In this document: piece after piece, positions 46,090 through 54,417 of the stretch
Layout of the letters: each line of letters begins with the position of its first letter
Numbering within the stretch: position 1 is the stretch's first letter
Source: Bacillus infantis
GTDB taxonomy: Bacteria > Bacillota > Bacilli > Bacillales > Cytobacillaceae
Direction: 5' to 3'
DNA length: 64,000 nucleotides
Assembly: GCF_020171945.1 (NCBI RefSeq)
Contig: NZ_JAIVAP010000005.1
Coordinates: forward strand, 1 to 64,000
The notes under the pieces: generated by a model
Seen by the model: the letters and a program-made list of their open reading frames with translations, nothing else
Databases searched by the model: none
Told to the model about the DNA's origin: nothing
Made by a program: the position numbers and the translations under genes

Positions 46090-46989
46090 ATGGCATATAT
46101 TATTGAGAATGCCAATATTCTCAAGCAGCAAACACTTCAGAAGGCTTCACTTCTTGTGGAAAGAGGGAAAATAGCCAGCATCAGGGACTCTTTTCCCCGC
46201 TATTCGTTCATGAGAATGAATGCGGAAGATTATATTATGGCGCCTGCTCAAGTCATGTATGATCCTGCACCTCCGCTGGACATGCCCTTTTCAGAGCAGA
46301 AAAGCTATTTTATCAGCGAAATGCTTATGAAGGGGATCACATCTTTTTTAACTTTTGCGGAAGTGCAGCAGGAATCCCGGCTGTTTTCCCGAATAAAAAC
46401 CGTAAAGTCAAGTTTGATCAGTTCTCCGGCCGATTATGTGATAGCTGTCAAAGTTCCTGCCAGGCTCTTGTCGCCTTCTTTCATCAGAAAATGCCGGACA
46501 GAAAAAATACCGGCCATCTTTGTGGAAGCTGAAAGCAAAGAAGAGCTGTCGGCGGTTCCCTGGGGATGGATAAGGGAAGCTGTTTTTCCATACAATTGCC
46601 CGCTTGTGCCTGTTTTCAAAACAGCGGATGCAAAAGGAAAGAAAGCGCTTCAAAACTTCTGGAAGCAGCTGATGCTAAAAGAAAAACTGGTGCACCTCGG
46701 GGAAGAACTGCAGGAAAAAATGCCAATCTCCAGAGAGCATCTGGCCCTGATGGGCATCTGCCCCCATAAAGGGGATATCAGGCAAGGAGGGGAAGTAAGC
46801 TACAATTTATACGTAAAGGATGGAGGAGACAGAAACATTGAAGAATCGGAGCTCTTTCATTATTATAATCATAGACTTGCCATAACGGCCCATAAGGGAA
46901 TAATTATCAGGGCAGGCGGATATTTCAGATTCTGTCCGGGCTATGGAGAGCGTGTTATAATAAAGATTCCGGCTTTTTTTACAGTATAA
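46090..46989 (+). CDS. Amidohydrolase-like protein without metal ligands, unknown function
   Basis: The 299-aa protein opens with IIENANILKQQTLQKASLLV and ERGKIASI, the pattern of the small beta-sandwich domain that begins metal-dependent amidohydrolases (dihydroorotase/imidazolonepropionase type). The expected HxH metal motif and later metal His/Asp residues are missing, and the protein is short for that family. A GHHxxR-like or other motif is not visible either. AAAGGGTGG precedes ATG 46090. It is inserted between aroA and ypiA relative to B. subtilis. It may be a catalytically dead homologue; function unassigned. Confidence 0.6.
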   Translation: MAYIIENANILKQQTLQKASLLVERGKIASIRDSFPRYSFMRMNAEDYIMAPAQVMYDPAPPLDMPFSEQKSYFISEMLMKGITSFLTFAEVQQESRLFSRIKTVKSSLISSPADYVIAVKVPARLLSPSFIRKCRTEKIPAIFVEAESKEELSAVPWGWIREAVFPYNCPLVPVFKTADAKGKKALQNFWKQLMLKEKLVHLGEELQEKMPISREHLALMGICPHKGDIRQGGEVSYNLYVKDGGDRNIEESELFHYYNHRLAITAHKGIIIRAGGYFRFCPGYGERVIIKIPAFFTV

Positions 46990-47112
46990 CGGACTGGGCA
47001 GTCATTTGACCTGAATGCACAAAAAGGCTTCATGCGGAACTTTCCGCCAGCTGAACCCAGCCTGTTTTCAAATGATATCTGCAACCATCTTTAGTCATGA
47101 AAGGAAATAACA

Positions 47113-48378
47113 ATGGACAAAGTTAATAAAATAATTTCGCTATTAGAAAATGGACAGCATGAAGAGGCACTTAGGGACTATGCACAGATTCTGGACAGCG
47201 GTTCCCATGAGGAAAGATTTGTGCTGGGGGAGGAACTGTTCCAGCTTGGATTGCTTGAGGAATCAAAGGCACTGATTGAAAGGCTGCTTGAATCTTATCC
47301 GGATGAAGGCGAACTGCTTGTCCTCCTGGCTGAGCTTCATATTGATCTCGCGAATGAAGAGGAAGCCATGCTCGTCCTTGAGAGGATTTCTGAGAAAGAC
47401 CCAAGCTATCCGCAGGCATTGCTCCTTTTAGCTGATCTGTACCAGATGGAGGGCTTATATGAAGTGAGCGAGCAGAAGCTTTTAAAGGCTAAGTCCATTC
47501 TGGATGAAGAGGTCATCATTGATTTTGCACTTGGTGAATTATATCTGGAGCAAGGGAAATTCATAGAAGCAATAAAGTCATATGAGAAAGTTCTTGAATC
47601 AAGCCAGGAAATTGCCGGAACAAATGTGAATCAGAGAATGGCCGAGGCACTCAGTGCCGGCGGGGCATTTGAGGAAGCGATCCCGTTTTATGAAAAGGCA
47701 CTTGAAGCCAGGCTGGAGATCAATACCCTTTTCAGCTACGCATTCACCGCCCTGCAGGCTGGGAACCACAGGACTGCCATCGAGAAGTTCAGAGAAGTGA
47801 AGGAGCTTGATCCTGAATACCATTCCCTGTATCTTCATCTCGCACGGGCCTATGAGCGTGAAGAAGAGCTGGAAAACAGCTTTGAGGCAGTCCAGGAAGG
47901 AATCAAGCATGATGAATTCAATAAGGATCTGTTCTTCTATGGCGGCAGGCTTGCTTTGAAGCTTGCACGCGAAAACGAGGCAGAGGACATGCTGCGTATG
48001 GCACTCGTCCTGGATCCTGAGTTCACCGAAGCGGCTTTGACACTCAACAAGCTTTTCATCAAGCAGGAAAGGTACCGTGATGTTCTTGACATCGTGGACA
48101 CGATGGAAGCACAGGAAGAGGAAGAGCCCCAGTTCCTTTGGGACGCAGCATCCGCCCTTCAGGAGCTTGAAGAATATTCCCTGGCATTAAACAAATACCA
48201 GCAAGCATATACTTATTTTAAAGAACAGTCAGACTTTCTGTCAGACTATGGATATTTTCTGATGGAGGAAGGAAAATGGGCAGAGGCTGCCGAAATTTTT
48301 AAGAAACTGCTTGAGCAGGATCCAAGCAACGAAGAATATCTCGATATTGTCCAGAGGCTTAGCGGCGATCTGATGTAA
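47113..48378 (+). CDS. ypiA: YpiA, tetratricopeptide-repeat protein
   Basis: The 421-aa soluble protein is built of about ten TPR helical hairpins (for example YPQALLLLADLYQMEGLYEV, FALGELYLEQGKFIEAIKSY and the C-terminal EGKWAEAAEIFKKLLEQDP), covering nearly its full length. In B. subtilis and Listeria YpiA is linked with ReoY/YpiB in the ReoM-dependent control of MurA degradation by ClpCP. That function comes from the family, not from this sequence. GAAAGGAAATAAC precedes ATG 47113; reoY follows 45 bp later. Confidence 0.88.
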   Translation: MDKVNKIISLLENGQHEEALRDYAQILDSGSHEERFVLGEELFQLGLLEESKALIERLLESYPDEGELLVLLAELHIDLANEEEAMLVLERISEKDPSYPQALLLLADLYQMEGLYEVSEQKLLKAKSILDEEVIIDFALGELYLEQGKFIEAIKSYEKVLESSQEIAGTNVNQRMAEALSAGGAFEEAIPFYEKALEARLEINTLFSYAFTALQAGNHRTAIEKFREVKELDPEYHSLYLHLARAYEREEELENSFEAVQEGIKHDEFNKDLFFYGGRLALKLARENEAEDMLRMALVLDPEFTEAALTLNKLFIKQERYRDVLDIVDTMEAQEEEEPQFLWDAASALQELEEYSLALNKYQQAYTYFKEQSDFLSDYGYFLMEEGKWAEAAEIFKKLLEQDPSNEEYLDIVQRLSGDLM

Positions 48379-48423
48379 GAAAAGGCATAACAAAAATTCA
48401 GTTGCAAGCAGAGGAGGGAACAA

Positions 48424-48975
48424 ATGGTGGCGACCCCTGTATCTGTCAGCGAGAAAAAAGATTTTATCCGCTGGTTCTTAAACCATTATCAATTGAAACG
48501 GCGCGAATGCGTTTGGATTTTAAATTATTTGATGAGCCATGACCAGCTTATGGAACGGGTGCATTTTGTGGAGCAGGCACAATATTGTCCAAGAGGCCTC
48601 GTGATGTCAACTCATTGCGTTGATGAAGTCCCTTTCCGTTTTTACAAAGAGAATGTCATGACAACAGATGCCGAGAAATCATTCCATGATATCAGGCTGA
48701 ACAGGGAGGAAGATATCTTCATCCAGCTCAATTTTCATGCCTCCAACAAAGCCCATCAGTATGCGGCTGTACTTGAGGAAAATCCGTTCATGCCAAAGAC
48801 CCTCCAGGTCAGCGAGAAGGACCGTTTGATCGCAGAACGCTTCCTTTCAGAAAGCCTGGCTAAGTTTCAAAGAGAAAAACTGATGCAGCTGATCGATGAA
48901 TCACTGGATAAAGGCGATAAAGAAACATTTAAGCACCTTACTGAAAAACTGAAGATGATTATGGTGAAAGCATAA
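48424..48975 (+). CDS. ypiB: ReoY (YpiB), regulator of MurA turnover
   Basis: The 183-aa protein carries the strongly conserved UPF0302 block [20 protein letters not shown] (residues 14-33), [15 protein letters not shown]-like region and [14 protein letters not shown]. The Listeria orthologue ReoY, together with ReoM, delivers MurA (first enzyme of peptidoglycan synthesis) to ClpCP. GAGGAGGGAAC precedes ATG 48424. It shares an operon with ypiA and ends at a terminator. The link to mecB, another ClpC adaptor in this window, is only thematic. Confidence 0.92.
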   Translation: MVATPVSVSEKKDFIRWFLNHYQLKRRECVWILNYLMSHDQLMERVHFVEQAQYCPRGLVMSTHCVDEVPFRFYKENVMTTDAEKSFHDIRLNREEDIFIQLNFHASNKAHQYAAVLEENPFMPKTLQVSEKDRLIAERFLSESLAKFQREKLMQLIDESLDKGDKETFKHLTEKLKMIMVKA

Positions 48976-48995
48976 AAGAATAGTTGGACTGATCA

Positions 48996-49022
48996 AGGGG
49001 GCATCCGGGCGGGTGCCCCTTT
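48996..49022 (+). terminator. Terminator of ypiA-ypiB
   Basis: AGGGGGCATCC pairs with GGGTGCCCCT, followed by TT. Confidence 0.75.
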
Positions 49023-49095
49023 AGCAATGCTTTCGGCAGCAGCAGGAAGTTATGGTAAAATAATGAGGCAAGCTATACGATTTGGAGTGGTGAAA

Positions 49096-49563
49096 ATGAA
49101 GTGGATTCCGCAGGATATTGAAATGTATTTAAAATCAAAAGAGTATGTTGACACGGCTGTCATCCCGCTTTTGCCCGTGACATTCACAGAGGATATGAAG
49201 CAGGCTGCCTCGATGGCTGAATTTGTCACATTGCTTTCTTATCAGATGGAAAGGCAGTTTAAAGGAAGGCTTATGATGCTGCCGGGCTTTTCCTACCTTA
49301 AATCTGACTCTGGCCTTTATGAGCATCTCGGAGAGCTTAAGAAATGGGAGTCCGCTGTCCTGGAAAGCGGCTTCAAGCATGTGTTCTATCTGACCTCGGA
49401 CAGCGGGTGGAAAATGGCTGAAGGGGAGCTTGGGGGATCTCTGCTCTGGCTGCCATCCCTGCCATTGGAGCATATGGACGATACCTACAGAAACTCTGTA
49501 CTGGAAGACCAGGTCAAGCAGCTGATGAATTTATTAGTACAAAAATGGCAGGCTGGTGAATAA
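49096..49563 (+). CDS. ypiF: YpiF, DUF2487 protein
   Basis: The 155-aa soluble protein starts MKWIPQDIEMYLKSKEYVDT and matches the protein located just before the qcr operon in Bacillus. No catalytic motif is visible and its function is unknown. ATG 49096 follows GGAGTGGTG; the upstream in-frame ATG lies in the terminator of the previous operon. Its conserved position suggests, without proving, a link to the cytochrome bc complex. Confidence 0.85.
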   Translation: MKWIPQDIEMYLKSKEYVDTAVIPLLPVTFTEDMKQAASMAEFVTLLSYQMERQFKGRLMMLPGFSYLKSDSGLYEHLGELKKWESAVLESGFKHVFYLTSDSGWKMAEGELGGSLLWLPSLPLEHMDDTYRNSVLEDQVKQLMNLLVQKWQAGE

Positions 49564-49710
49564 TTCCTGAAAAACCGCCGCGACCAGCCGGTTTGCCTAC
49601 AGATTTTATTGACCTTGTCTAAAGATTGATATATCATTGTTATGTCCTAGTTTTATATTGTGTAGAATTTTGTCCGTTGGACTTGATTTCATGATAGAGG
49701 GGGGAAATGT

Positions 49711-50217
49711 ATGAGCAAACATCGTGTTTCAAGACGTCAATTCCTGAACTATACACTTACTGGTGTAGGCGGTTTCATGGCGGCCGGCATGCTGATGCCG
49801 ATGGTCCGTTTTGCAGTGGATCCTATACTGCAGAAAAGCGAGGGAGGAGACTTCATTCCGACACCGCAAAAAGTAAGCGAAATCACTGCTGAACCTACTC
49901 GGGTCGACTTTAAATTCGAACAGCAGGATGCCTGGTATTCTTCTGAGGTATCGAATACAGCGTGGGTTTATAAGGATGAAAACGGGGAGATCGTTGCCTT
50001 ATCTCCTATCTGTAAGCATTTGGGCTGCGTTGTTGACTGGAACAAAGACAAGGCGAATCCAGACCACTTCTACTGCCCATGCCATGGCGGGCTTTATACG
50101 AAGGATGGAACAAACGTGCCTGGAACACCGCCGGCAGCACCGCTGGACGTGTATCCTACAAAAGAAAAAGATGGTTTCCTATTATTAGGAAAAGCAGAAC
50201 CGCGAAAGGGGGCGTAA
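49711..50217 (+). CDS. qcrA: Menaquinol-cytochrome c reductase, Rieske subunit
   Basis: The 168-aa subunit begins with a twin-arginine-type signal anchor (SRRQFLNYT, then a hydrophobic helix at about 14-30). The Rieske domain has both cluster motifs, CKHLGC (near residue 104) and CPCHGG (near 124), whose two Cys and two His bind the [2Fe-2S] cluster. It faces the outside of the membrane and accepts electrons from menaquinol. GAGGGGGGAAATGT precedes ATG 49711. qcrB starts 3 bp after its stop. Confidence 0.97.
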   Translation: MSKHRVSRRQFLNYTLTGVGGFMAAGMLMPMVRFAVDPILQKSEGGDFIPTPQKVSEITAEPTRVDFKFEQQDAWYSSEVSNTAWVYKDENGEIVALSPICKHLGCVVDWNKDKANPDHFYCPCHGGLYTKDGTNVPGTPPAAPLDVYPTKEKDGFLLLGKAEPRKGA

Positions 50218-50220
50218 TAA

Positions 50221-50895
50221 GTGTTAAACAAAATTTATGACTGGGTCGATGAGCGTTTGGATATTACGCCTTTGTGGCGGGATATTGCAGACCATGAAGT
50301 ACCTGAGCACGTAAACCCTGCCCATCATTTTTCGGCTTTCGTTTACTGCTTTGGAGGTTTGACCTTCTTCATCACAGTGATCCAGATTTTATCCGGTATG
50401 TTCCTGACCATGTATTATGTGCCGGATATTAAGAATGCCTGGGAATCTGTCTATTATCTGCAAAATCAGGTTGCTTTCGGGCAGATTGTCCGCGGCATGC
50501 ACCACTGGGGTGCGAGCCTGGTCATCGTAATGATGTTCCTACATACGTTACGTGTTTTCTTCCAAGGGGCTTACAAGAAGCCTCGTGAGCTGAACTGGGT
50601 TGTCGGAGTGCTTATTTTCTTCGTCATGCTGGCGCTCGGCCTGACAGGCTATCTTCTTCCTTGGGATATGAAAGCGTTATTTGCAACCAAAGTTACACTT
50701 CAAATCGTTGAATCCACACCGCTTATCGGCGACCAGCTGAAAGCGCTGATGGCTGGCAGCACTGACATTGTCGGAGCCCAGACGATCACACGATTCTTTG
50801 CGATCCATGTATTCTTCCTGCCTGGAGCTCTCCTGGGATTGATGGGTGCCCACTTCCTGATGATCCGTAAGCAGGGTATTTCTGGACCGTTGTAA
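50221..50895 (+). CDS. qcrB: Menaquinol-cytochrome c reductase, cytochrome b subunit
   Basis: The 224-aa membrane protein is the short, split cytochrome b of Bacillus with about four helices. The heme-ligand pairs are visible as RGMHHWGAS and HTLRVFFQGAYK (first two ligand positions) and RFFAIHVFFLPGALLGLMGAH (second pair). GTG 50221 follows AAAGGGGGCG. The remaining part of the b-type cytochrome is in QcrC. Confidence 0.96.
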   Translation: MLNKIYDWVDERLDITPLWRDIADHEVPEHVNPAHHFSAFVYCFGGLTFFITVIQILSGMFLTMYYVPDIKNAWESVYYLQNQVAFGQIVRGMHHWGASLVIVMMFLHTLRVFFQGAYKKPRELNWVVGVLIFFVMLALGLTGYLLPWDMKALFATKVTLQIVESTPLIGDQLKALMAGSTDIVGAQTITRFFAIHVFFLPGALLGLMGAHFLMIRKQGISGPL

Positions 50896-50940
50896 AAATT
50901 CAACTTCATTACTGCTAACTGAAAAGGAGGGGAATGCTCA

Positions 50941-51708
50941 ATGCATCGTGGAAAAGGTATGAAGTTTGTAGGCGACTCCCGTGTCCCTGTAAACCGTAAA
51001 CCGAATATTCCGAAAGACTACTCGGAGTACCCTGGCAAAACGGAAGCATTCTGGCCCAACTTCCTATTGAAGGAATGGATGGTCGGCGCCGTTTTCCTGA
51101 TCGGATATCTATGTTTGACCATCGCTCACCCGTCTCCGCTTGAAAAAATAGCAGATCCGAGCGATACAGCATATATTCCGCTTCCAGACTGGTATTTCTT
51201 GTTCTTATACCAACTATTAAAGTACAGCTATGCTTCAGGACCATATAATGTCATCGGGGCATTTATCATTCCTGGATTGGCTTTCGGAGCGCTGATGCTT
51301 GCTCCATTCATCGACCGCGGCCCTGAGAGGCGCCCATCGAAGCGTCCTCTGGCAACAGGCTTCATGCTGCTTGCCATTGCCGGCATCTTCTATCTTACTT
51401 GGGAATCTGTGGCGAACCATGACTGGGAAGCTGCAGAGCAGCAAGGTAAGATCGTTGCTGAAGCGGAAATCGATAAAGAAGCAGAAGGCTATAAGATTTA
51501 TGAAGCGCAAGGCTGCATCAGCTGCCATGGCGGTGAATTGGCAGGTGGAGCCGGTGCTCCGGCCCTGATCGATACTGGCCTTTCTCCTGAAGAAGTGGCG
51601 AAAATCGCTAAAGAAGGTAAAGGTGCCATGCCTGCGGGAATCTTTAAAGGAACTGACGAAGAGCTTCAGAAGCTTTCTGAGTTCATTTCAAGCATTGAAA
51701 GTAAATAA
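50941..51708 (+). CDS. qcrC: Menaquinol-cytochrome c reductase, subunit IV/cytochrome c fusion
   Basis: The 255-aa protein joins a subunit IV-like part with three membrane helices (about residues 40-160, including LPDWYFLFLYQLLKYSY) to a C-terminal cytochrome c domain. Covalent heme binding is at CISCHGG (near 193) and the axial Met lies in AMPAGIF (near 230). This fusion is typical of Bacillus. AAAAGGAGGGG precedes ATG 50941. Electrons pass from here to a small cytochrome c or caa3 oxidase. Confidence 0.97.
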   Translation: MHRGKGMKFVGDSRVPVNRKPNIPKDYSEYPGKTEAFWPNFLLKEWMVGAVFLIGYLCLTIAHPSPLEKIADPSDTAYIPLPDWYFLFLYQLLKYSYASGPYNVIGAFIIPGLAFGALMLAPFIDRGPERRPSKRPLATGFMLLAIAGIFYLTWESVANHDWEAAEQQGKIVAEAEIDKEAEGYKIYEAQGCISCHGGELAGGAGAPALIDTGLSPEEVAKIAKEGKGAMPAGIFKGTDEELQKLSEFISSIESK

Positions 51709-51713
51709 TAGAA

Positions 51714-51745
51714 GAGAAGCCGGTATATTGCCGGCTTCTTTTTTC
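51714..51745 (+). terminator. Terminator of qcrABC
   Basis: GAAGCCGG pairs with CCGGCTTC around TATATTG, followed by T6. Confidence 0.95.
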
Positions 51746-51965
51746 TTTTATTTATGCAATTTTAAACAGCCATTTAGATAATAATAGTCTTTGTCTATTA
51801 TCCTGCTGCTGTTAAGGGGAAAATACATCTGCGGGCACACTTATCCGGCAGGTCACAATTAAGGCCAGTCTAAGACAGCTGCAGCACGTTATAGCGGAAA
51901 GTTCCCCCCTTTATTTTCCTCTGTGATAAAATATAGCCATAATGATAGAGAGAAGAGGGTATGGT

Positions 51966-52559
51966 ATGAAGTGGATTTATCCTATTTTGGGGAACCGCTC
52001 GGTATTATGGCTGCTCCTTGTGGTCAATATTGCCGGAACGGTGTATGGGTATTACTGGTACGGATGGCAGCTGAAGGATACACCGCCGCATTTTTTGGCG
52101 TTTGTACCTGATAGTCCGACGGCCAGCTTGTTTTTTTGTTTTGTCCTTGCTGCCTTCCTGATGCGAAGGAACTGGCCCCTTTTAGAGGCTTTGGCAGCTG
52201 TGACGCTTTTTAAATACGGTGTCTGGGCAGTAGTTATGAATCTGCTTGTGTATAAAGTGACTGGGGAACTCGATCCTATTGCCTTGATGCTGATCGGATC
52301 CCACGCTGCGATGGCAATCCAGGGAATCTTGTATTCGCCCTTTTACCGCATCAAGTGGATTCATCTGATTATTGCTGCCGTATGGACGCTCCATAATGAT
52401 GTCATTGACTATGTATTTTTTATGCTTCCGCGTTATCCTGTGCTGAACTTATATACACCGGAGATTGGCTATTTTACTTTTTGGCTGAGTATATTCTCCC
52501 TGTTCCTTGTGTACTGGTTCTCCATCAGGCCCGGCCGCACAAAATTGACGATTGAGTAG
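51966..52559 (+). CDS. ypjA: YpjA, DUF1405 membrane protein
   Basis: The 197-aa protein has about six membrane helices and belongs to the DUF1405/YpjA family next to qcr in Bacillus. No ligand or catalytic motif is assigned; the position suggests a respiratory or membrane role without proof. ATG 51966 follows GAAGAGGGTATGGT; ATG 51942 lies before that ribosome site. The 220 bp upstream hold no gene, only a TAAAAT-type -10 near 51925. Confidence 0.85.
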   Translation: MKWIYPILGNRSVLWLLLVVNIAGTVYGYYWYGWQLKDTPPHFLAFVPDSPTASLFFCFVLAAFLMRRNWPLLEALAAVTLFKYGVWAVVMNLLVYKVTGELDPIALMLIGSHAAMAIQGILYSPFYRIKWIHLIIAAVWTLHNDVIDYVFFMLPRYPVLNLYTPEIGYFTFWLSIFSLFLVYWFSIRPGRTKLTIE

Positions 52560-52584
52560 GCTTCCATTTTGGAAGCCTTCTTTC
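52558..52584 (+). terminator. Terminator of ypjA
   Basis: AGGCTTCC pairs with GGAAGCCT around ATTTT, followed by TCTTTC. The first arm starts at the ypjA stop. Confidence 0.85.
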
Positions 52585-52803
52585 TTAGGTTTTGTTAGTG
52601 TTTCATGCTGATTTTGGGATCATGGGTGTAAAACTCCATTTTACACATCTTCAGCTGTTGGGATAAGCCAGCTGAATGACAAAACAACAGCAAAGCTTAA
52701 CATGGCTATTCCTAAAATTGATCCCTGCCAAGCACGAACTTTTGGTCTAACCTTGTCCAACCTCTCATACATTTTTAATAGTAATTGCAGGGGGGGGACA
52801 ATA

Positions 52804-53607
52804 TTGAAAGCAAAAATTGCCGTATCCATGTTTTTGATCTATCTTTTAATGCCTTTTTCCATATATGCATATGCAGAGCAGCCTTCCTCTTCGATGGACA
52901 AACTTGACATGCTCTCTGATGAAGCTCTTCAGATGGTCAAAATCCAAAAATACGAAGAGGCAAAAAAGATACTGGATTATTTTTCGGACCAGTTTCTGTC
53001 CGGGAATGTACAGGCCAGGCCGTTCAATATGGATGAGCTTAGAATCGTTTCCAATGCTCATGATGAAGCAGTGGAAGCAGCGGCCAGCATTGATATGAAC
53101 CATAAAGAGCGGATGAATAGAGTAACAAGGTTCAGGCTGGTTATTGATGCAATCGCCTCCAGCAGGCAGCCCTTATGGACGGAAATGGAGGATCCGATCA
53201 TGGATGTGTTCGGGGGGATGAAGGAGGCTGCCCATGCAGGCGACAGCGAGGCTTTCCATTCAGGCCTGAATTCCTTTTTGACCTTATACAGCGTCATCTA
53301 CCCTGCCCTTAAAGTCGACCTTGAGGCAGACAGGCTTCAGCAGCTGGATACCAGGGTCAATTTCATAGACCATTACCGGCCGCAGGTGGTGAGCCAGACC
53401 TCGAGCCAGCAGGAGTTGGATGCCCTTGAAGCAGATTTATCCTCGCTTTTTGATGAAATGACTGACGACGAGGCCGATCCTTCGCTCTGGTGGGTCATTA
53501 TTTCTACAGGAAGCATCATCATCCTTACATTATCTTATGTCGGCTGGAGAAAATATAAGGGTGACCAGGACAAAGAGAAGAGCAGAAAAAGAGAGCTAAA
53601 AAATTGA
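52804..53607 (+). CDS. ypjB: YpjB, sporulation protein
   Basis: The 267-aa protein has a signal peptide or anchor (about residues 4-22), a helical extracytoplasmic domain, and a C-terminal transmembrane helix (about 232-250) followed by a basic tail ending in KSRKRELKN. It matches YpjB, a sporulation protein of unknown mechanism. It starts at TTG 52804 after GGGGGGGACA; the ATG at 52702 would place a hydrophilic, non-homologous extension before the signal peptide. Confidence 0.82.
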   Translation: MKAKIAVSMFLIYLLMPFSIYAYAEQPSSSMDKLDMLSDEALQMVKIQKYEEAKKILDYFSDQFLSGNVQARPFNMDELRIVSNAHDEAVEAAASIDMNHKERMNRVTRFRLVIDAIASSRQPLWTEMEDPIMDVFGGMKEAAHAGDSEAFHSGLNSFLTLYSVIYPALKVDLEADRLQQLDTRVNFIDHYRPQVVSQTSSQQELDALEADLSSLFDEMTDDEADPSLWWVIISTGSIIILTLSYVGWRKYKGDQDKEKSRKRELKN

Positions 53608-53671
53608 CACCATTCAGCAGAAAAAATACAATAGATTAAATTACAGCAGAGAGATGAATGGGAGGAATTAC

Positions 53672-54349
53672 ATGGATTTCCTGATATACTTTGCAATCAT
53701 CATCCTCGTGCCGATCTGGGCGCAGTTCAAGGTAAAAGGCACCTATAACAAATATTCCAGGGTACCAGCTTCTTCACATATGAGGGGTGCCGAGGTTGCA
53801 AGAAGGATCCTGGATTCCAACGGATTGTATAATGTCAATGTTGAGGAAACGAGGGGACATCTGACAGACCATTATGATCCCCGGACCAAGACGGTGAGGC
53901 TTTCGTCGCAGAACTTCCATGGCCATTCTGTCGCTGCAGCTGCAATAGCTGCCCATGAGGTTGGCCATGCCATGCAGGACCAGCAGGATTACGCATTCCT
54001 CCGGGTCCGCCATTCGCTGGTGCCGATTGCGAGCATTGGTTCGAATTTTTCCTGGGTGCTGATCATGGTAGGTATTTTTGCTGAGCTGAGCGGCCTTCTC
54101 CTTTTGGGGATCATCTTCATGGCGGCGGCCGTCCTCTTCCAGGTGGTTACCCTCCCGGTTGAGTTCAATGCTTCGAACAGGGCAATGGATCAAGTCGTCT
54201 CACTCGGTGTCATCCGCAATGATGAGGAAAGGGAAACGAAGAAGGTCCTCAACGCTGCTGCCCTGACCTATGTGGCAGCCGCTGCAGTTGCGGTTCTGGA
54301 GCTATTGCGCTTGATCATGATCTTTACAGGCATGCAAAGGCAGGATTAA
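53672..54349 (+). CDS. YugP-type membrane zinc metallopeptidase
   Basis: The 225-aa protein has an N-terminal helix (about residues 1-17), the zinc-protease motif HEVGH (near 91) with a likely third ligand in the region ASNRAMD (Glu/Asp near 172), and two or three further helices. It resembles B. subtilis YugP, which lies elsewhere in that genome. ATG 53672 follows GGGAGGAATT; ATG 53654 precedes that site. Inserted between ypjB and ypjC here; substrate unknown. Confidence 0.88.
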   Translation: MDFLIYFAIIILVPIWAQFKVKGTYNKYSRVPASSHMRGAEVARRILDSNGLYNVNVEETRGHLTDHYDPRTKTVRLSSQNFHGHSVAAAAIAAHEVGHAMQDQQDYAFLRVRHSLVPIASIGSNFSWVLIMVGIFAELSGLLLLGIIFMAAAVLFQVVTLPVEFNASNRAMDQVVSLGVIRNDEERETKKVLNAAALTYVAAAAVAVLELLRLIMIFTGMQRQD

Positions 54350-54358
54350 GAAATTAAG

Positions 54359-54386
54359 AAACCAGCCATTCAGGCTGGTTTTCTTT
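54359..54386 (+). terminator. Terminator of the yugP-like gene
   Basis: AACCAGCC (54360-54367) pairs with GGCTGGTT (54373-54380), followed by TTCTTT. Confidence 0.9.
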
Positions 54387-54398
54387 ATTCTTGTGAGC

Positions 54399-54417
54399 AG
54401 CGCGCTCCGCTTTTCTA
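54399..54417 (-). repeat. Terminal fragment of the dispersed palindromic repeat
   Basis: CGCGCTCCGCTTTTCTA matches the end of the element at 24876-24895 (GGCTTTTCCGCTTTTCTA). Its last three bases are the TAG stop of ypjC on the minus strand. Confidence 0.55.

Noticed and set aside
45940-46131. 63-aa minus-strand frame overlapping the amidohydrolase-like gene start
   Set aside because: No ribosome site, and it overlaps a better supported gene on the other strand.
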